A stretch of DNA of 64,000 nucleotides. Source: Endobugula sp047636495 (GTDB lineage Bacteria; Pseudomonadota; Gammaproteobacteria; Pseudomonadales; Cellvibrionaceae). Shown here piece after piece: positions 44,712-54,500 of the stretch. Within the stretch, counting starts at the first letter, position 1. Every line of letters starts with the position of its first letter. A model generated the notes under the pieces. It ran no database searches and was not told the DNA's origin. It worked only from the letters and a program-made list of their open reading frames with translations. Where the stretch lies: positions 124,001 through 188,000 of the forward strand of contig JBLILH010000002.1 of NCBI GenBank assembly GCA_047636495.1, written 5' to 3'. A program made the translations under genes and the position numbers.

Positions 44712-44732
44712 CCAACTCTCGACGATAGATGG

Positions 44733-44941
44733 GGACACCCACTTAACAATGCCTGTAGTTAGGGCGCCATAAGGTTTATGATTGCTCACATTGGCTGTCC
44801 TGCTTCCAGAAGATATTCTGGGCTCAAGGACTCTGAGATTGAAATGACTTGGCAGGTGATAAAAATAACAAGAACCTTTGCCGTCCAATATCATGAAAAA
44901 AAACGCCCCTTATATTAAAGAATCGTGACGACCCAGATAAG
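44733..44941 (+). mobile_element. MITE family II, right end missing, fused to SPFH gene
   Basis: Starts GGACACCCACTTAACAATGC and matches the complete copy at 57105-57359 through TTAAAGAATCGTG and AGATAAG. It then changes abruptly into the SPFH reading frame. About 60 bases of the right end are missing. The junction marks a deletion or recombination that removed the 5' part of the SPFH gene. Confidence 0.8.
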
Positions 44942-45652
44942 TTACTCAACCGAATCACCAATCTAGTGCAGGTAAAAATGAGCGCAGCGATTGAGCAGCT
45001 TAATTTGCGGCAAGCGATTATGTCATCACAAACATTAGTGCGTTCCATTAAAGCCGATTTCTCTCAACCCGATGTATTACAAACATTAGGCGTAGAGATT
45101 ATCGACTTATCCATCGTCGCGATTAAACCGACACCCGAAACTGCAAGAGCATTGGAGGCCTCGGTAAGAGAGCAGCTATTACAAGAAGCCGACGAAGCAA
45201 TTTACCGTCGCCGAAATGCCTCTATCGAGCAAGAGCGAACCGTTAAAGAAAATGAGCTCAACACAGAGATAGCAGTAGAAAATAAGCAACGAGAAATAGA
45301 AGAAGGCAAACTAAAATCTGAACGTGCGCTAGCCGAACAACGCCAAGAAATGCAGCGAGAAAAACTTGATGCCGATATTGCGCAAGAACAGCAGCGTCAA
45401 CAACTTGTAGATATTGCGACGCAAAACGAATGCAAGCAAGCGGATGCTAAAGCCTACGAAATTGGTGCCACGATGGAAGCGCTATCTAAAGTGGATGCCA
45501 AAGTGCTAGAAGCGTTAACCATGGGTAACTTAGACCCCCAGCAATTAATGGCGCAGGCGTTTAGAGAGCTGGCAGGTGGAGCAGAAAAGATTGGCCAATT
45601 AAACATTACGCCCGACTTACTGCAATCACTTACCGAGAGGATACGTGCATGA
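44942..45652 (+). pseudogene. SPFH/band-7 domain protein, 5'-truncated
   Basis: In frame from the MITE junction the sequence reads LLNRITNLVQVKMSAAIEQL, the inside of an SPFH domain, so the N-terminus is lost. The rest is intact: the domain end (TLGVEIIDLSIVAIKPTPET), a long Glu/Gln-rich coiled coil (about 75-165), and a C-terminal segment with LEALTMGNLDPQQLMAQAF. GTG 44966 or ATG 44978 could permit a 224-228-residue product without a membrane anchor. The stop overlaps the next gene's ATG by 4 bp. SPFH proteins form membrane rings. Confidence 0.8.
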
Positions 45653-46599
45653 GCCGTTCTAGCTCAACCTCATCTTCACTTAATGTAAAAGTAATCATAG
45701 TGACTCGCCGTACACGCCTTGAAGAGCTAGTGGCACAGTACAACACCGAAGCTCAAGCCGCCTTTGTGATTAACAGCAAGGGCGGTGACTTTGACGATTA
45801 TCGCGTAGAGCACAGCACTTACCTTGCTTCTGTTGAGACGATTAAAAGCACCTTAAAAAAATCTGCTCGCCTACAAATGGTTGAGCGAAATTTTTTACCT
45901 AATTTTATTTTTGGGCCAGAAGATATTGTGGTGGTTATCGGCCAAGATGGCCTAGTTGCCAACACCTTAAAATACTTAAACGGGCAGCCCGTTATCGCCA
46001 TCAATCCAGACCCCTCTCGCTTTGATGGCGTGTTACTGCCTTTTGCAGTGGCTGATATTGGCTTACTCTTTGCCGACGTGTTGCGAAAGCAGTATCAAAG
46101 TAAATACATTACCATGGCCAAAGCCACGCTGAATGACGGGCAAGAACTCATCGCCGTTAACGATATATTTATCGGTCCACGGTCGCACACCTCTGCACGC
46201 TATGCATTAACCGTAAACCAACAAACCGAAACCCAGTCCTCTAGCGGTATTATCGTATCAACAGGCTTAGGTAGCACCGGCTGGATGAAAAGTATTATTG
46301 CTGGCGCGACAGGCATTCTTGGTAAAAATAGTACGAACAGTGAGAACAATACTAATCCTCTAGCATGGGATACCGACCACCTACAATTTGCTGTGCGAGA
46401 GCCATTCCCTAGTAATACCACAGGCACCGACTTGGTCTACGGCAAAGTCAGCAATCAATCGAAAATGAAAGTATCGTCGCTTATGTCAGGCAATGGGGTG
46501 ATATTTAGTGATGGTATGGTCGATGATTTTGTGGAGTTTAATAGTGGGGCAGAAGTAAAGTTAGGGATTGCTGAGAATAGAGGGAATCTTTTGGTTTGA
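45649..46599 (+). CDS. NAD-kinase-like protein paired with SPFH gene
   Basis: 316 residues of the NAD kinase/diacylglycerol kinase fold: VTRRTRLEELVAQYNTEAQA, then FGPEDIVVVIGQDGLVANTL (normally D-G-T/N in the first nucleotide loop), and SGIIVSTGLGSTGWMKSI near the end. An extended middle contains KNSTNSENNTN. The family sits next to SPFH genes in other bacteria, to my recollection, and the ATGA overlap supports a joint role. It is not the housekeeping NadK by architecture. A 177-bp piece of a second copy lies at 57370-57546. Confidence 0.72.
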   Translation: MSRSSSTSSSLNVKVIIVTRRTRLEELVAQYNTEAQAAFVINSKGGDFDDYRVEHSTYLASVETIKSTLKKSARLQMVERNFLPNFIFGPEDIVVVIGQDGLVANTLKYLNGQPVIAINPDPSRFDGVLLPFAVADIGLLFADVLRKQYQSKYITMAKATLNDGQELIAVNDIFIGPRSHTSARYALTVNQQTETQSSSGIIVSTGLGSTGWMKSIIAGATGILGKNSTNSENNTNPLAWDTDHLQFAVREPFPSNTTGTDLVYGKVSNQSKMKVSSLMSGNGVIFSDGMVDDFVEFNSGAEVKLGIAENRGNLLV

Positions 46600-46676
46600 A
46601 AAAAGTAAGACTGCTAACAACCAAGAAGCGGATACTCAAAACGTCTCCATACCTAGACACAAAGGAACCATAATTA

Positions 46677-47942
46677 TTATTCTACAGAAAACGGATTTAA
46701 AAATTGCCGTTCCCAAAGTAATTTACGATCAACTTCATTCAATTCCGCCTCATCACATATTGATTTCCAGTGTTGCTCAATAATAGATTTCTGATACTCA
46801 AAGATTATAGAGGCTTCATCTTTACTGAGTAAAAAATTTTGTGCAGCAGACAAGCATGTTTTGAGCTGGCTTAAATTATTTTCTCCGATAATACGCATAG
46901 CTTGCCCAGCCTCATTACCCGCGCGCCCTTGGGGACAAATATCATAGGCTGGAGTCAAGCTTAAATGTTTGCCATCCCAAAACGCGGCATGGTTTCGGGC
47001 GTGATCGTCAGTATTGCCACATAGAATATTGAACACTAAACGCGAGAACAGTTCTTTGAGTGTATCTTTAGGTTCAACAAATCGATGACGAATAATTTCA
47101 GCTAGTGTTTCATAGCTAGCATAGCGCGCCATCATATCATCGAGGCCAAATAAGGTGAGGGCTGAGACCATAGACTTCCGTGCCCAGCCCTTGCCATTAT
47201 ATTCCCTATCAAAGCGTTCAATGAGCACAACATCTTTATTGGCCGCTTTTACCATTTTCACTGAAGCAACATTGATACCGGCCAGTTTTGCCAGACGCAT
47301 TGCTATAAACTCGGCCTTCACCACGCTGTATAAATCGTTGGTAGCAGAGAATTTAGCAATATATTTTGTGCCTCCCTCTTCGATTAACGCCTTAGGGCGC
47401 GCGCCGCCAATCGAACTACCATGGTAGAGCGCCTGATCTAATTCTGGTGTGAGTGGCACCCCCCTTTCAACACGCTCCGCTGATTGCACCAACTCTTCCA
47501 TGCTCACGTTTTTGGCCAAACGCGGTATATAGTCAATGGGTGATTGCTGAAAGTCTAATGCACCAATCCGATCTGAGCCGGACTCTAAAAGGTAGGTGAG
47601 TTCATCAAGTGTGGCCGTATCAGTGTTGGCGCCTTTTAAACCGAGCTTTTTATTAATAATCACCCGACGCCCCCAAGCGTCAGGCGCACTATCACGAATA
47701 CATCCTGGCATATTTAACCCATCCAGATTAGGACGCACCCCAGTTTTTAATGGCAACTCAGGCTCGTAGATGGGAATAGCTAACGGTGCATCCTTAATGC
47801 GTTCCAAGTAACTTTTACCGTAGTTAAATAAAAGCGCGTCGCCATCGGCTTCAAGTTTTCCAGCGACAATAGGATGCACTTCTCCCGGTAGCCATATCCA
47901 GACATATCCCTCCTTGTATTGATTACTAGAAGTCATCATCAA
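46677..47942 (-). CDS. hipA: HipA-family serine/threonine kinase toxin
   Basis: 421 residues. The N-terminal subdomain contains DGLNMPGCIRDSAPDAWGRR. The glycine-rich loop GSSIGGARPKALI and the kinase site FNILCGNTDDHARNHAAFWD with LTPAYDICPQ carry the catalytic and metal-binding Asp residues. HipA toxins phosphorylate translation factors such as glutamyl-tRNA synthetase. It is preceded and overlapped by 17 bp by its antitoxin gene. All catalytic features look intact. Confidence 0.88.
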   Translation of the reverse strand: MMMTSSNQYKEGYVWIWLPGEVHPIVAGKLEADGDALLFNYGKSYLERIKDAPLAIPIYEPELPLKTGVRPNLDGLNMPGCIRDSAPDAWGRRVIINKKLGLKGANTDTATLDELTYLLESGSDRIGALDFQQSPIDYIPRLAKNVSMEELVQSAERVERGVPLTPELDQALYHGSSIGGARPKALIEEGGTKYIAKFSATNDLYSVVKAEFIAMRLAKLAGINVASVKMVKAANKDVVLIERFDREYNGKGWARKSMVSALTLFGLDDMMARYASYETLAEIIRHRFVEPKDTLKELFSRLVFNILCGNTDDHARNHAAFWDGKHLSLTPAYDICPQGRAGNEAGQAMRIIGENNLSQLKTCLSAAQNFLLSKDEASIIFEYQKSIIEQHWKSICDEAELNEVDRKLLWERQFLNPFSVE

Positions 47943-48270
47943 CTACCTTTACCTTTTTACGCGCTTTTTTAGGAAGCAGAGCGAGTTTCTCTTCGGTTTC
48001 TTTAATATGCCTTGCTAGGGTAAATGAAGACGGCTCAGCATTGAACAGATTCACCCCTAGAATAGTCGCCACTTCAAACACCGCACCGATCTCACATTTC
48101 AGATCACCTTTCTCAATGCGTTGAAGCATGCTTCTGGAGATACCCACGCGCTCAGCCACCTCTTGGGCGCTTAGCTTACGTCCTAATCTGGCTGCACGAA
48201 TGAGGCCCGAGAGAAGCGTGACTGCTTCTTCGGTATAGCGAGAATATGAACGCGTCACTGATTTTGGCAT
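47926..48270 (-). CDS. hipB: HipB-family XRE antitoxin
   Basis: 114 residues from ATG 48270 (a GTG at 48282 is also possible). The helix-turn-helix is SAQEVAERVGISRSMLQRIE. A C-terminal helical, lysine-rich tail (LALLPKKARKKVKVV) is probably the HipA-contacting part. The gene overlaps hipA. Two inverted repeats just upstream (48294-48312 and 48391-48411) are plausible operators for autoregulation. Confidence 0.87.
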   Translation of the reverse strand: MPKSVTRSYSRYTEEAVTLLSGLIRAARLGRKLSAQEVAERVGISRSMLQRIEKGDLKCEIGAVFEVATILGVNLFNAEPSSFTLARHIKETEEKLALLPKKARKKVKVVDDDF

Positions 48271-48293
48271 TTTTTGATTCACATATAAGTCAA

Positions 48294-48312
48294 TAAACCG
48301 TATATCGGTTTA
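48294..48312. promoter_or_regulatory. Likely HipB operator 1
   Basis: TAAACCG-TATAT-CGGTTTA, perfect 7-base arms, twenty-four bases before the hipB ATG. Confidence 0.65.
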
Positions 48313-48390
48313 TATATGAATCACAGGGTAGTTTATTTTTGAAAAACAATCAATCTTAAAATGAGCCATACAAAACCCATTGGGCTATCT

Positions 48391-48411
48391 ATGGGTTTAT
48401 ACATAACCCAT
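48391..48411. promoter_or_regulatory. Possible HipB operator 2
   Basis: ATGGGTT-TATACAT-AACCCAT, perfect 7-base arms, about 120 bases upstream of hipB. Its half-site (AACC with flanking T/A) is related to operator 1. Confidence 0.45.
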
Positions 48412-48508
48412 GCACACTATTTTATTGTAACGCTTATCTTTTGAAGTGCCGAAGTCGGCCAAGAGGGATGTTTAAGTTCTTACTCTGCCCCAATTGTTTT
48501 GAGCCTAT

Positions 48509-48706
48509 TTAATCCCATTCCCAATTTACCACGCCTTTATGGTTACAAAAGCCTTGATCACTAATGTATTCACCAAAACCACCTGAACCATTTTCAACTT
48601 GTTCTATGATGTTTGAAAAAACTCTATTTTGTAGTTCATTTAGTGCTAATTTACTAAGACCACTTTCCAAGTGTAGCCCATCAAGTAAAACAATTTTTAA
48701 GGACAC
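48509..48706 (-). pseudogene. Short C-terminal fragment of an unknown gene
   Basis: A 65-codon frame ending FCNHKGVVNWEWD. Its only start is a GTG formed by the end of MITE II, so the reading probably continues a gene whose 5' part was cut off by that element. No family is recognised. Confidence 0.35.
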
Positions 48707-48811
48707 CCACTCGATATTGTTAATTATCTACCTTGATAAGTGCATGCACTTATCTGCTCGCCACGATTCTTTAATATAAGAGGCGTTTTTTTTCATGATA
48801 TTGGACGGCAA
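48701..48811 (-). mobile_element. MITE family II, right half only
   Basis: In minus orientation it matches the right part of the copy at 57105-57359: end GGACACCCACT, then TTAATTATCTACCTTGATAA, CTGCTCGCCACGATTCTTTA and GGACGGCA. The left half is absent; the sequence changes to MITE family III flank. Confidence 0.8.
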
Positions 48812-48831
48812 AAAGTATAGGGGTAAAAGTA

Positions 48832-48899
48832 TAGGGGTCAGAGCCCTAAGTGAGCATTGGTTTGGCAAGGGAAAGGTTTGTATAGAGCTCTGACCCCTA
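48832..48899. mobile_element. MITE family III, copy 1
   Basis: 68 bp: TAGGGGTCAGAGCCCTA at the left and TAGAGCTCTGACCCCTA at the right, an inverted repeat with one mismatch. The core TGAGCATTGGTTTGGCAAGG is identical to copy 2 at 51301-51369. An AAAAGTATAGGGG flank is duplicated in front of it. Confidence 0.85.
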
Positions 48900-49019
48900 A
48901 AGTTGATAGTTTCAATTTCAACCTTTCACGTAACAGTCTGATAAAAGGGATGCATTCCCTTTTATCAATATTATCGTGAATGCTCGTTATCATATTAAAA
49001 AAGAACTCATTAAGTTTCT

Positions 49020-49116
49020 AATGTCTTCTTTGGGTCGAAAGAAGACATTATTTTCAATAATAACAGGCAGTGCATGCCCTCGAAAATATCGTCCGCTTAC
49101 GGCCAAAAGCGGACGT
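49020..49116. repeat. Palindromic repeat family D, copy 1
   Basis: AATGTCTTCTTT-GGGTCG-AAAGAAGACATT is a perfect 12-base inverted repeat. A spacer and CGTCCGCTTACGGCCAAAAG then CGGACG follow. A related copy lies at 50141-50236; the two flank one gene. Confidence 0.75.
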
Positions 49117-49138
49117 TATACACAACCAATAACTATCA

Positions 49139-49981
49139 CTACAAATCAAAAGGTAAGTGTCCATCAAGAAATGAAGGGAAAGCCCTTATGTCATCTTCTG
49201 CGGAGGGGATAGTAAAAGATGTATCGCTTGGATCATAAAATATAAGCTCAACAAAATCTTCAATGCCATAAGAACCGTGACCTAAAAATCTCACTCCAAC
49301 TAGATTACCTTTGAGTCCATATCTATCTGTTGTCACTACTTTACCAAGAAATGTGTGCGCTCGTACAGACCAGTAAGGGTGAACGCTCTTAGGAAGCCCA
49401 CTCATAAAATTATTATAATCAGTGTCATAGCCCGGACGATTTATCCATTTTGCTTTAACCGCTTTTATGTTAGCAAAACCAATTTTTTTCACTAATTGGC
49501 TGAAAATTTCTCCACCACTTAGACCATCGTAATTTAATGCTTTAACTATCTCAAAGTCTAAAATGCCATTTCCGTCTAATTCCCACCAGGGTATTCCAGG
49601 GATAGGTGCGCCAGAGTCTGCCATCCAGGAAAGTTGGGCAATACCATCACTGGGACTCTCAATGTCTTCGTTAGAAACAACAGAACTAGCAATTGCTGCT
49701 GATGTAGTGAGAATAGAATTAGTTGTTTGCTGGGCAGGTAAAAGCCTTCTCCACAGGTAATTTGCACTATAGCCTGTACCTACAGCCCCAGTTACTGTCG
49801 CAAATGGTATATAATTCCAAGTGGTTAACGATGTAATACCAGAACATGTAATCGCGAGAAAATTAAGACATGCTACTTGTTTTGATGAAATGGCAGTAGC
49901 GAAAGAGTTAAAAAACAAAGATAGTATTATTACCAGTAGAACAATAGTAAGTTTTACATGTTTTATTTTATTATTTTCCAT
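49139..49981 (-). CDS. Secreted protein of unknown function
   Basis: 280 residues from ATG 49981, served by AGGGG. A signal peptide occupies about 1-32 (VLLVIILSLFFNSFATA). A possible second hydrophobic stretch lies at 45-75 (two Cys, TCSGITSL). The mature part contains SWMADSGAPIPGIPWWELDG and NGILDFEIVKALNYDG. A final domain has AVKAKWINRPGYDTDYNNFM and VRAHTFLGKVVTTDRYGL, loosely like C-terminal domains of secreted RHS-type toxins. No enzyme motif can be named. It is bracketed by repeat family D and lies in a region full of insertions. Confidence 0.55.
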   Translation of the reverse strand: MENNKIKHVKLTIVLLVIILSLFFNSFATAISSKQVACLNFLAITCSGITSLTTWNYIPFATVTGAVGTGYSANYLWRRLLPAQQTTNSILTTSAAIASSVVSNEDIESPSDGIAQLSWMADSGAPIPGIPWWELDGNGILDFEIVKALNYDGLSGGEIFSQLVKKIGFANIKAVKAKWINRPGYDTDYNNFMSGLPKSVHPYWSVRAHTFLGKVVTTDRYGLKGNLVGVRFLGHGSYGIEDFVELIFYDPSDTSFTIPSAEDDIRAFPSFLDGHLPFDL

Positions 49982-50125
49982 CAACACATACCCCTCTACA
50001 TCTCAAATAGAGGCACATGATTATCTTGCTGACTTCTAAATTCTCAGTAATTTGATTCACATCAACTTCACCTTTAATATAAATGGCTTCCGCAGCACCG
50101 GGTAGTTCAAGTACTCTTTAATCCA
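49971..50125 (-). pseudogene. Fragment of an unknown gene
   Basis: Minus-strand reading ELPGAAEAIYIKGEVDVNQI continues to a stop at 49971. A preceding piece, NIWIKEYL, is in another frame. It looks like the frameshifted tail of a coding region. It overlaps the start of the secreted protein gene. The family is unknown. The rest of 49988-50347 holds repeat D copy 2 and no gene. Confidence 0.3.
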
Positions 50126-50140
50126 AATATTTATCTTTTC

Positions 50141-50236
50141 AAACGTCTGCTTTGGGTCGAAAGAAGACATTTTTTTAATAATCACAGCTGAGTGGCTGCC
50201 CTCGAAAATGTCGTCCGCTATCGGCCAAAGACAAGA
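50141..50236. repeat. Palindromic repeat family D, copy 2
   Basis: AACGTCTGCTTTGGGTCGAA with AGAAGACATT, then GTCGTCCGCTATCGGCCAAA. Same orientation as copy 1, with one arm mismatched. Confidence 0.7.
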
Positions 50237-50347
50237 CTTGGCCCTAGCTATGTGCAGAAGTAACCTTTAACTTTTCAATTTTAATCGTATACCAAAAAGC
50301 CATCCTGTATACCTTGCTATATATTACTATGATGCTGCCAGAGGGGT

Positions 50348-50557
50348 TTACTTAATAAGCACCTTTCCATTGGATACTGAATATGTAACAGCGCTCTTCC
50401 ATGGTCCCATAACACCATCTATCCGATTCATTCTCCAAGTAATCTCATCGTTCTTGATCTTGCAATCATAATAAAACCGTTTTCCATCACTAGCTCTTAC
50501 TTGGTTTATTCTTATTGTGTCGCCATTAATCACAGCGCGATTCGAGTCGTCGTTCAT
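50348..50557 (-). CDS. Small hypothetical protein, possibly truncated
   Basis: 69 codons: VINGDTIRINQVRASDGKRF, YYDCKIKNDEITWRMNRIDG, ending AVTYSVSNGKVLIK. The alternating beta-strand pattern and single Cys resemble the ends of small secreted proteins, but no signal peptide is present. It may therefore be a 5'-cut gene. No family is recognised. Confidence 0.35.
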   Translation of the reverse strand: MNDDSNRAVINGDTIRINQVRASDGKRFYYDCKIKNDEITWRMNRIDGVMGPWKSAVTYSVSNGKVLIK

Positions 50558-50800
50558 TGATGAGTAATAGTCTACCTTCCAGTTGCATAAAAAATGTCTG
50601 AAAAACCGATTTCAGCCTACAAATATAGGGTATTTGTAAGTTTTTTGGCGCTATCTAGAATTAACCCCTAGTGAAGTCCAGGATTCGAATATTTTTCCAA
50701 AAAACATTAAACTTTCTATCAATAATTAAAAAAAGTGGCTCGCTATTTTGATAGAATGAATTCACCATAAAAACAAACAAAAAAATAGCAAGCCGCCACT

Positions 50801-51300
50801 ATGAAGTCTAGCAAATCTAGCGTCAATCGTAAAACACATGCCGTCCCTAATCTGCGCTTTGAAGACCAAAAACTCACCTCCTTTTCGGGGTTAACTGTTT
50901 TTCAAACACTCTTTGATCATTTATCTCTTAAAAATTCATTACACGCTTGTTTCAAACATCGGGTAGTAAGCCCAATATTTGGTGAGGCAACAATCGTACT
51001 CTTACTTGTTGTCCATTTATTATTGGGCTATCGAGAGCTGCGTCATCTGCGGTTTTATCAGGATGATCCAATGGTAAAACGAGTCCTTGGCTTAACGAAA
51101 CTGCCGGATGTCGCGACCATTAGCCGCAGCCTGTCAAGCATGGACGGTGAGAGCACCAACAACTTGCAGTGTTTTGTGAGTGACATGGTGTTAAAGTGAC
51201 TAAAAAAATTGTCTTTAGCTAGAGTAACTCTAGATTTTGATGGCTCAGTTTTAGGAACGGGACGTTATGCTGAAGGAACAGCCGTGGGTTTCAATAAGTA
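50801..51300 (+). pseudogene. IS1380-family transposase fragment
   Basis: The first 132 codons match the N-terminus of IS1380 transposases (LRFEDQKLTSFSGLTVFQTL, then VVHLLLGYRELRHLRFYQDD and KLPDVATISRSLSSMD). A frameshift near 51200 leads to a second frame, LDFDGSVLGTGRYAEGTAVG, which carries the first catalytic Asp region. At 51301 the gene is cut by MITE III and does not resume. Just ahead of the ATG an inverted repeat (GTGGCTCGCTATTTT with AAATAGCAAGCCGCCAC, about 50735-50800) probably belongs to the IS end. Confidence 0.82.
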
Positions 51301-51369
51301 TAGGGGTCAGAGCCCTAAGTGAGCATTGGTTTGGCAAGGGAAAGGCTTTGTATAGGGCTCTGACCCCTA
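51301..51369. mobile_element. MITE family III, copy 2, inside the transposase remnant
   Basis: 69 bp with perfect 17-base ends, TAGGGGTCAGAGCCCTA and its complement. The core is identical to copy 1 apart from one added base. It joins the transposase remnant to an unrelated gene fragment. Confidence 0.88.
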
Positions 51370-51383
51370 AAGTTTAATTTAAA

Positions 51384-51511
51384 AAAGTCGCTATTTACGG
51401 CAATAAAAACTGGCAAGAAATCGTTGCCAAAATGGCTCATGGTTTATTACAGGCGAGATAAAATATTTTACTAATGATAACGACGCAATCGCGTGGTTAA
51501 AAGAAAAGTAA
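51384..51511 (+). pseudogene. Fragment of a STAS/SEC14-like (SpoIIAA-like) gene
   Basis: KVAIYGNKNWQEIVAKMAHG, then after a frameshift GEIKYFTNDNDAIAWLKEK and stop. The order fits the C-terminal third of SpoIIAA-like STAS domain proteins. The remainder is missing. Confidence 0.55.
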
Positions 51512-51539
51512 TAACCCTGTCATAGGCAACGCTTTTCTT

Positions 51540-54500
51540 CTACGCCGTTTTTCTCAAAGAATGGAATATATGGTACACCATCGGCACTAGCAACAAGCTC
51601 ACTAACATCGAAAAGCTTAACCCCCACACCACAGCAATCGCTAAGGGCTGTAACATTTCTGCGCCATCACCTAAGCCCATGGCAAGTGGCAACATACCAA
51701 CAACCGTACTGAGTGTTGTCATTAATATTGGCCGCAAACGTAAACGTGCGGCCTCGACAATAGCCTGTCCAATATCGGTATATTGTTGCCGTTCTAGCTC
51801 AATATATTCTACGAGCAAGATGGCATTATTCACGACAATCCCCACCAGCATAATCATACCTAGCCACACAGGCATGGATAATGGCAGGTCATAAACATAA
51901 ACACCTAAAGCCACACCTGTCGCAGCAAAAGGAACACTTAAAATAATAATTAATGGATTCAGTAACGACTCATATTGAATCGCCATTACCACAAAGACTA
52001 AAAACAAAGCTAATAGTAAGAGCACATCGGTTAAATTTTGTTGCTCCTGTAAGGCTTTTTCAGAACCACCGTCATACAAGGTATACCCTATAGGCAAATC
52101 TAATTCTGATCGCATGGTTTTAATAGCTGCAATCGCTTCGCCCAAGGTTGTATCTTCGGTAATTGATGCACTTAGCTCGACAATTCGCATTTGATTATCA
52201 CGCTTAATGGTGGCGGGGGTTTCCAATAATTCGATACGTGCCACATTACCTAAATAAACTGGAGGCGTATTACCTTTACTGGGGAATAAAATAATCGATT
52301 CCAAATCTTGCGGTGTCGTTACTGAAGACTGGGATAAGCGTAAGCGGATATCATAGGTTTTATCGCCATCTAAATAATCACTAATCACTTTTCCTTGCAA
52401 GGCGATTTGTGCGGCTTCGGTTAGATCGGCCAAATTAATATCAAATTGTGAAGCGCGTTCACGATCAAGAATAATGGCGATTTCAAACTGTTCGTCTTCT
52501 GCCGAATGCGCCACATTACGCAACCCAGGAATCAGGCGCATTTTTTCAGTAATGCCGTCGGCGATCACTTTTAACTCTTTTAAATTTTCCCCCTGCAAAC
52601 GTAAACTAATATCATCATCGCCACTGTTAGTCCGTATGCCTCTAATACCTCGTTGAGACATTTGCACTTTAAAGCCCGCCAATTCTTCCTTAGCGATGGC
52701 TTTATTCATTCGCTTAATCCATTCACCACTACTAATACCGCGCTCGGCTAACGACGTTAATTGCACAATAATCGTCGAGCGACTCGGTGTTTCGCGTTGA
52801 GAGCGACCAAATATCGAGCCACCCACTAAAGTGAAGACGGTTTCTGTTTCTGCCTGCGCTTCAAATATAGATTCAATAAGTTGCACTTTATTATCCATTT
52901 CTGTCAACGAGACACCCACATCCGCAGAAATAACCACCCGCACACGACCATCATCCAGCTTAGGCAGAAAGATTTGTTTTCCGCTCAAAAATACTGGCAC
53001 ACTAAAAGCCAAGGCGACAACAAACCCAGCGACCACAAGCCAACGGCAACGCAACAATTGACTCACTACCCACGAGTAACCATCTTGTAAACGATAAATA
53101 CCCGAATCCACCCAATGACGAACTCGATTAGTATCGAGTTGTGTCACTCTTGCGGCATAAGCAGGCACTAAGGTTAATGCGATAATCATGGAGGCGAAAA
53201 TAGCCGCCGATATGGTAAAGATTAGTTCTTTAAATAAAAGCCCGGTTAAGCCACCAATAAAAAGAAAGGGTATTACTGCCGAGAGATTGGTCGATGTGGC
53301 CGCAATAATAGGGCCGTTAACCTCTATAGCGGCATTTCTTGCCGCATCGGTTGATTTTTCATGATTGCATTGATGGCGATAAATGTTTTCCAACATAACA
53401 ATGGTGTTATCCACCAACATACCAATGCCCAATGCTAGCCCACCTAATGTCATAATGTTTAGCGTTAAACCACCTAAACCCATCAGCACACAGGTAAACA
53501 TAATCGCAATTGGTATGGCACTACCAATAATTAATGTTCTGCGTAAATTGCCTAAAAAGATATACACCACCACCATCGCCAATAAGGCACCACTAATGGC
53601 CGCGAGCGATGCATTTTCTAAGGACTGCAAAATATAAATCGATTGATCCGCAACAACTGTCGCCGTGACATCACTAGGGATCACTCGCTGCTCTTGCAGC
53701 CATACGAGACGTTCCTTAACCACAGCAACAACTTCGGTGGTATTGGCTGTGGGTTGTTTTTGAATGGACAGCTTAATACCACTCACACCATCCGCACGAA
53801 CCATGATTCGTTCGTCTTCATTGCTATCAATAATTTGCGCAATATCACTCAGATAAATGGGATTCGTTTGCTCGGTTCCGTTTGATGGCGCAGCAATAGG
53901 TAAGCGTTTAATTTCATCCAATGAATTAAAGCGCCCACTAATACGCCCAGTAATTTCATTATTTGGCATTTGTAAGCGCCCAATAGACTCATCACTATTA
54001 GCGGTATTTAAGGCATTAATCACATCACGATAATTTAAACCAATAGCCGCCAAGCGCTGCTGATCTGGAATAATTTGAATTTCTCGCAATAAACCACCGC
54101 CCACTTCTGCGGCGGCAACACCGGGTAAATTTAAAAACCACTTGCTAAAACTATCATCTACCCAACTACGTAATTCCACGCTATCACGCAGCGGCGAGCT
54201 AATCACAAACTCCATCACGGGAATTTGCGCAGGGTCCAACTTATAGATCGTAGGGGGGTTAATCGTATCGGGAAGAAATCGCTTAGCGCGATCTAGGCGC
54301 GTACTCGCATCCCGCAAGGCCACATCAATATCTTTACCATAGTTAAACGCCAAGTCTACTTGTGCAGAACCTCGGCTCGAATTAGATTGCACAGAAATCG
54401 CATCTTCAGTAACGGCCAACTGCTCTTCTAATTGGCGTGTCACCCTATCTTCCATAACGGATGCAGGCACGCCCGAATCAATAATACGTACCCGAATCTC

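Noticed and set aside
44562..44762. 66-codon frame across the tRNA fragments
   Set aside because: It overlaps tRNA-derived sequence and the MITE II end, so coding is unlikely.
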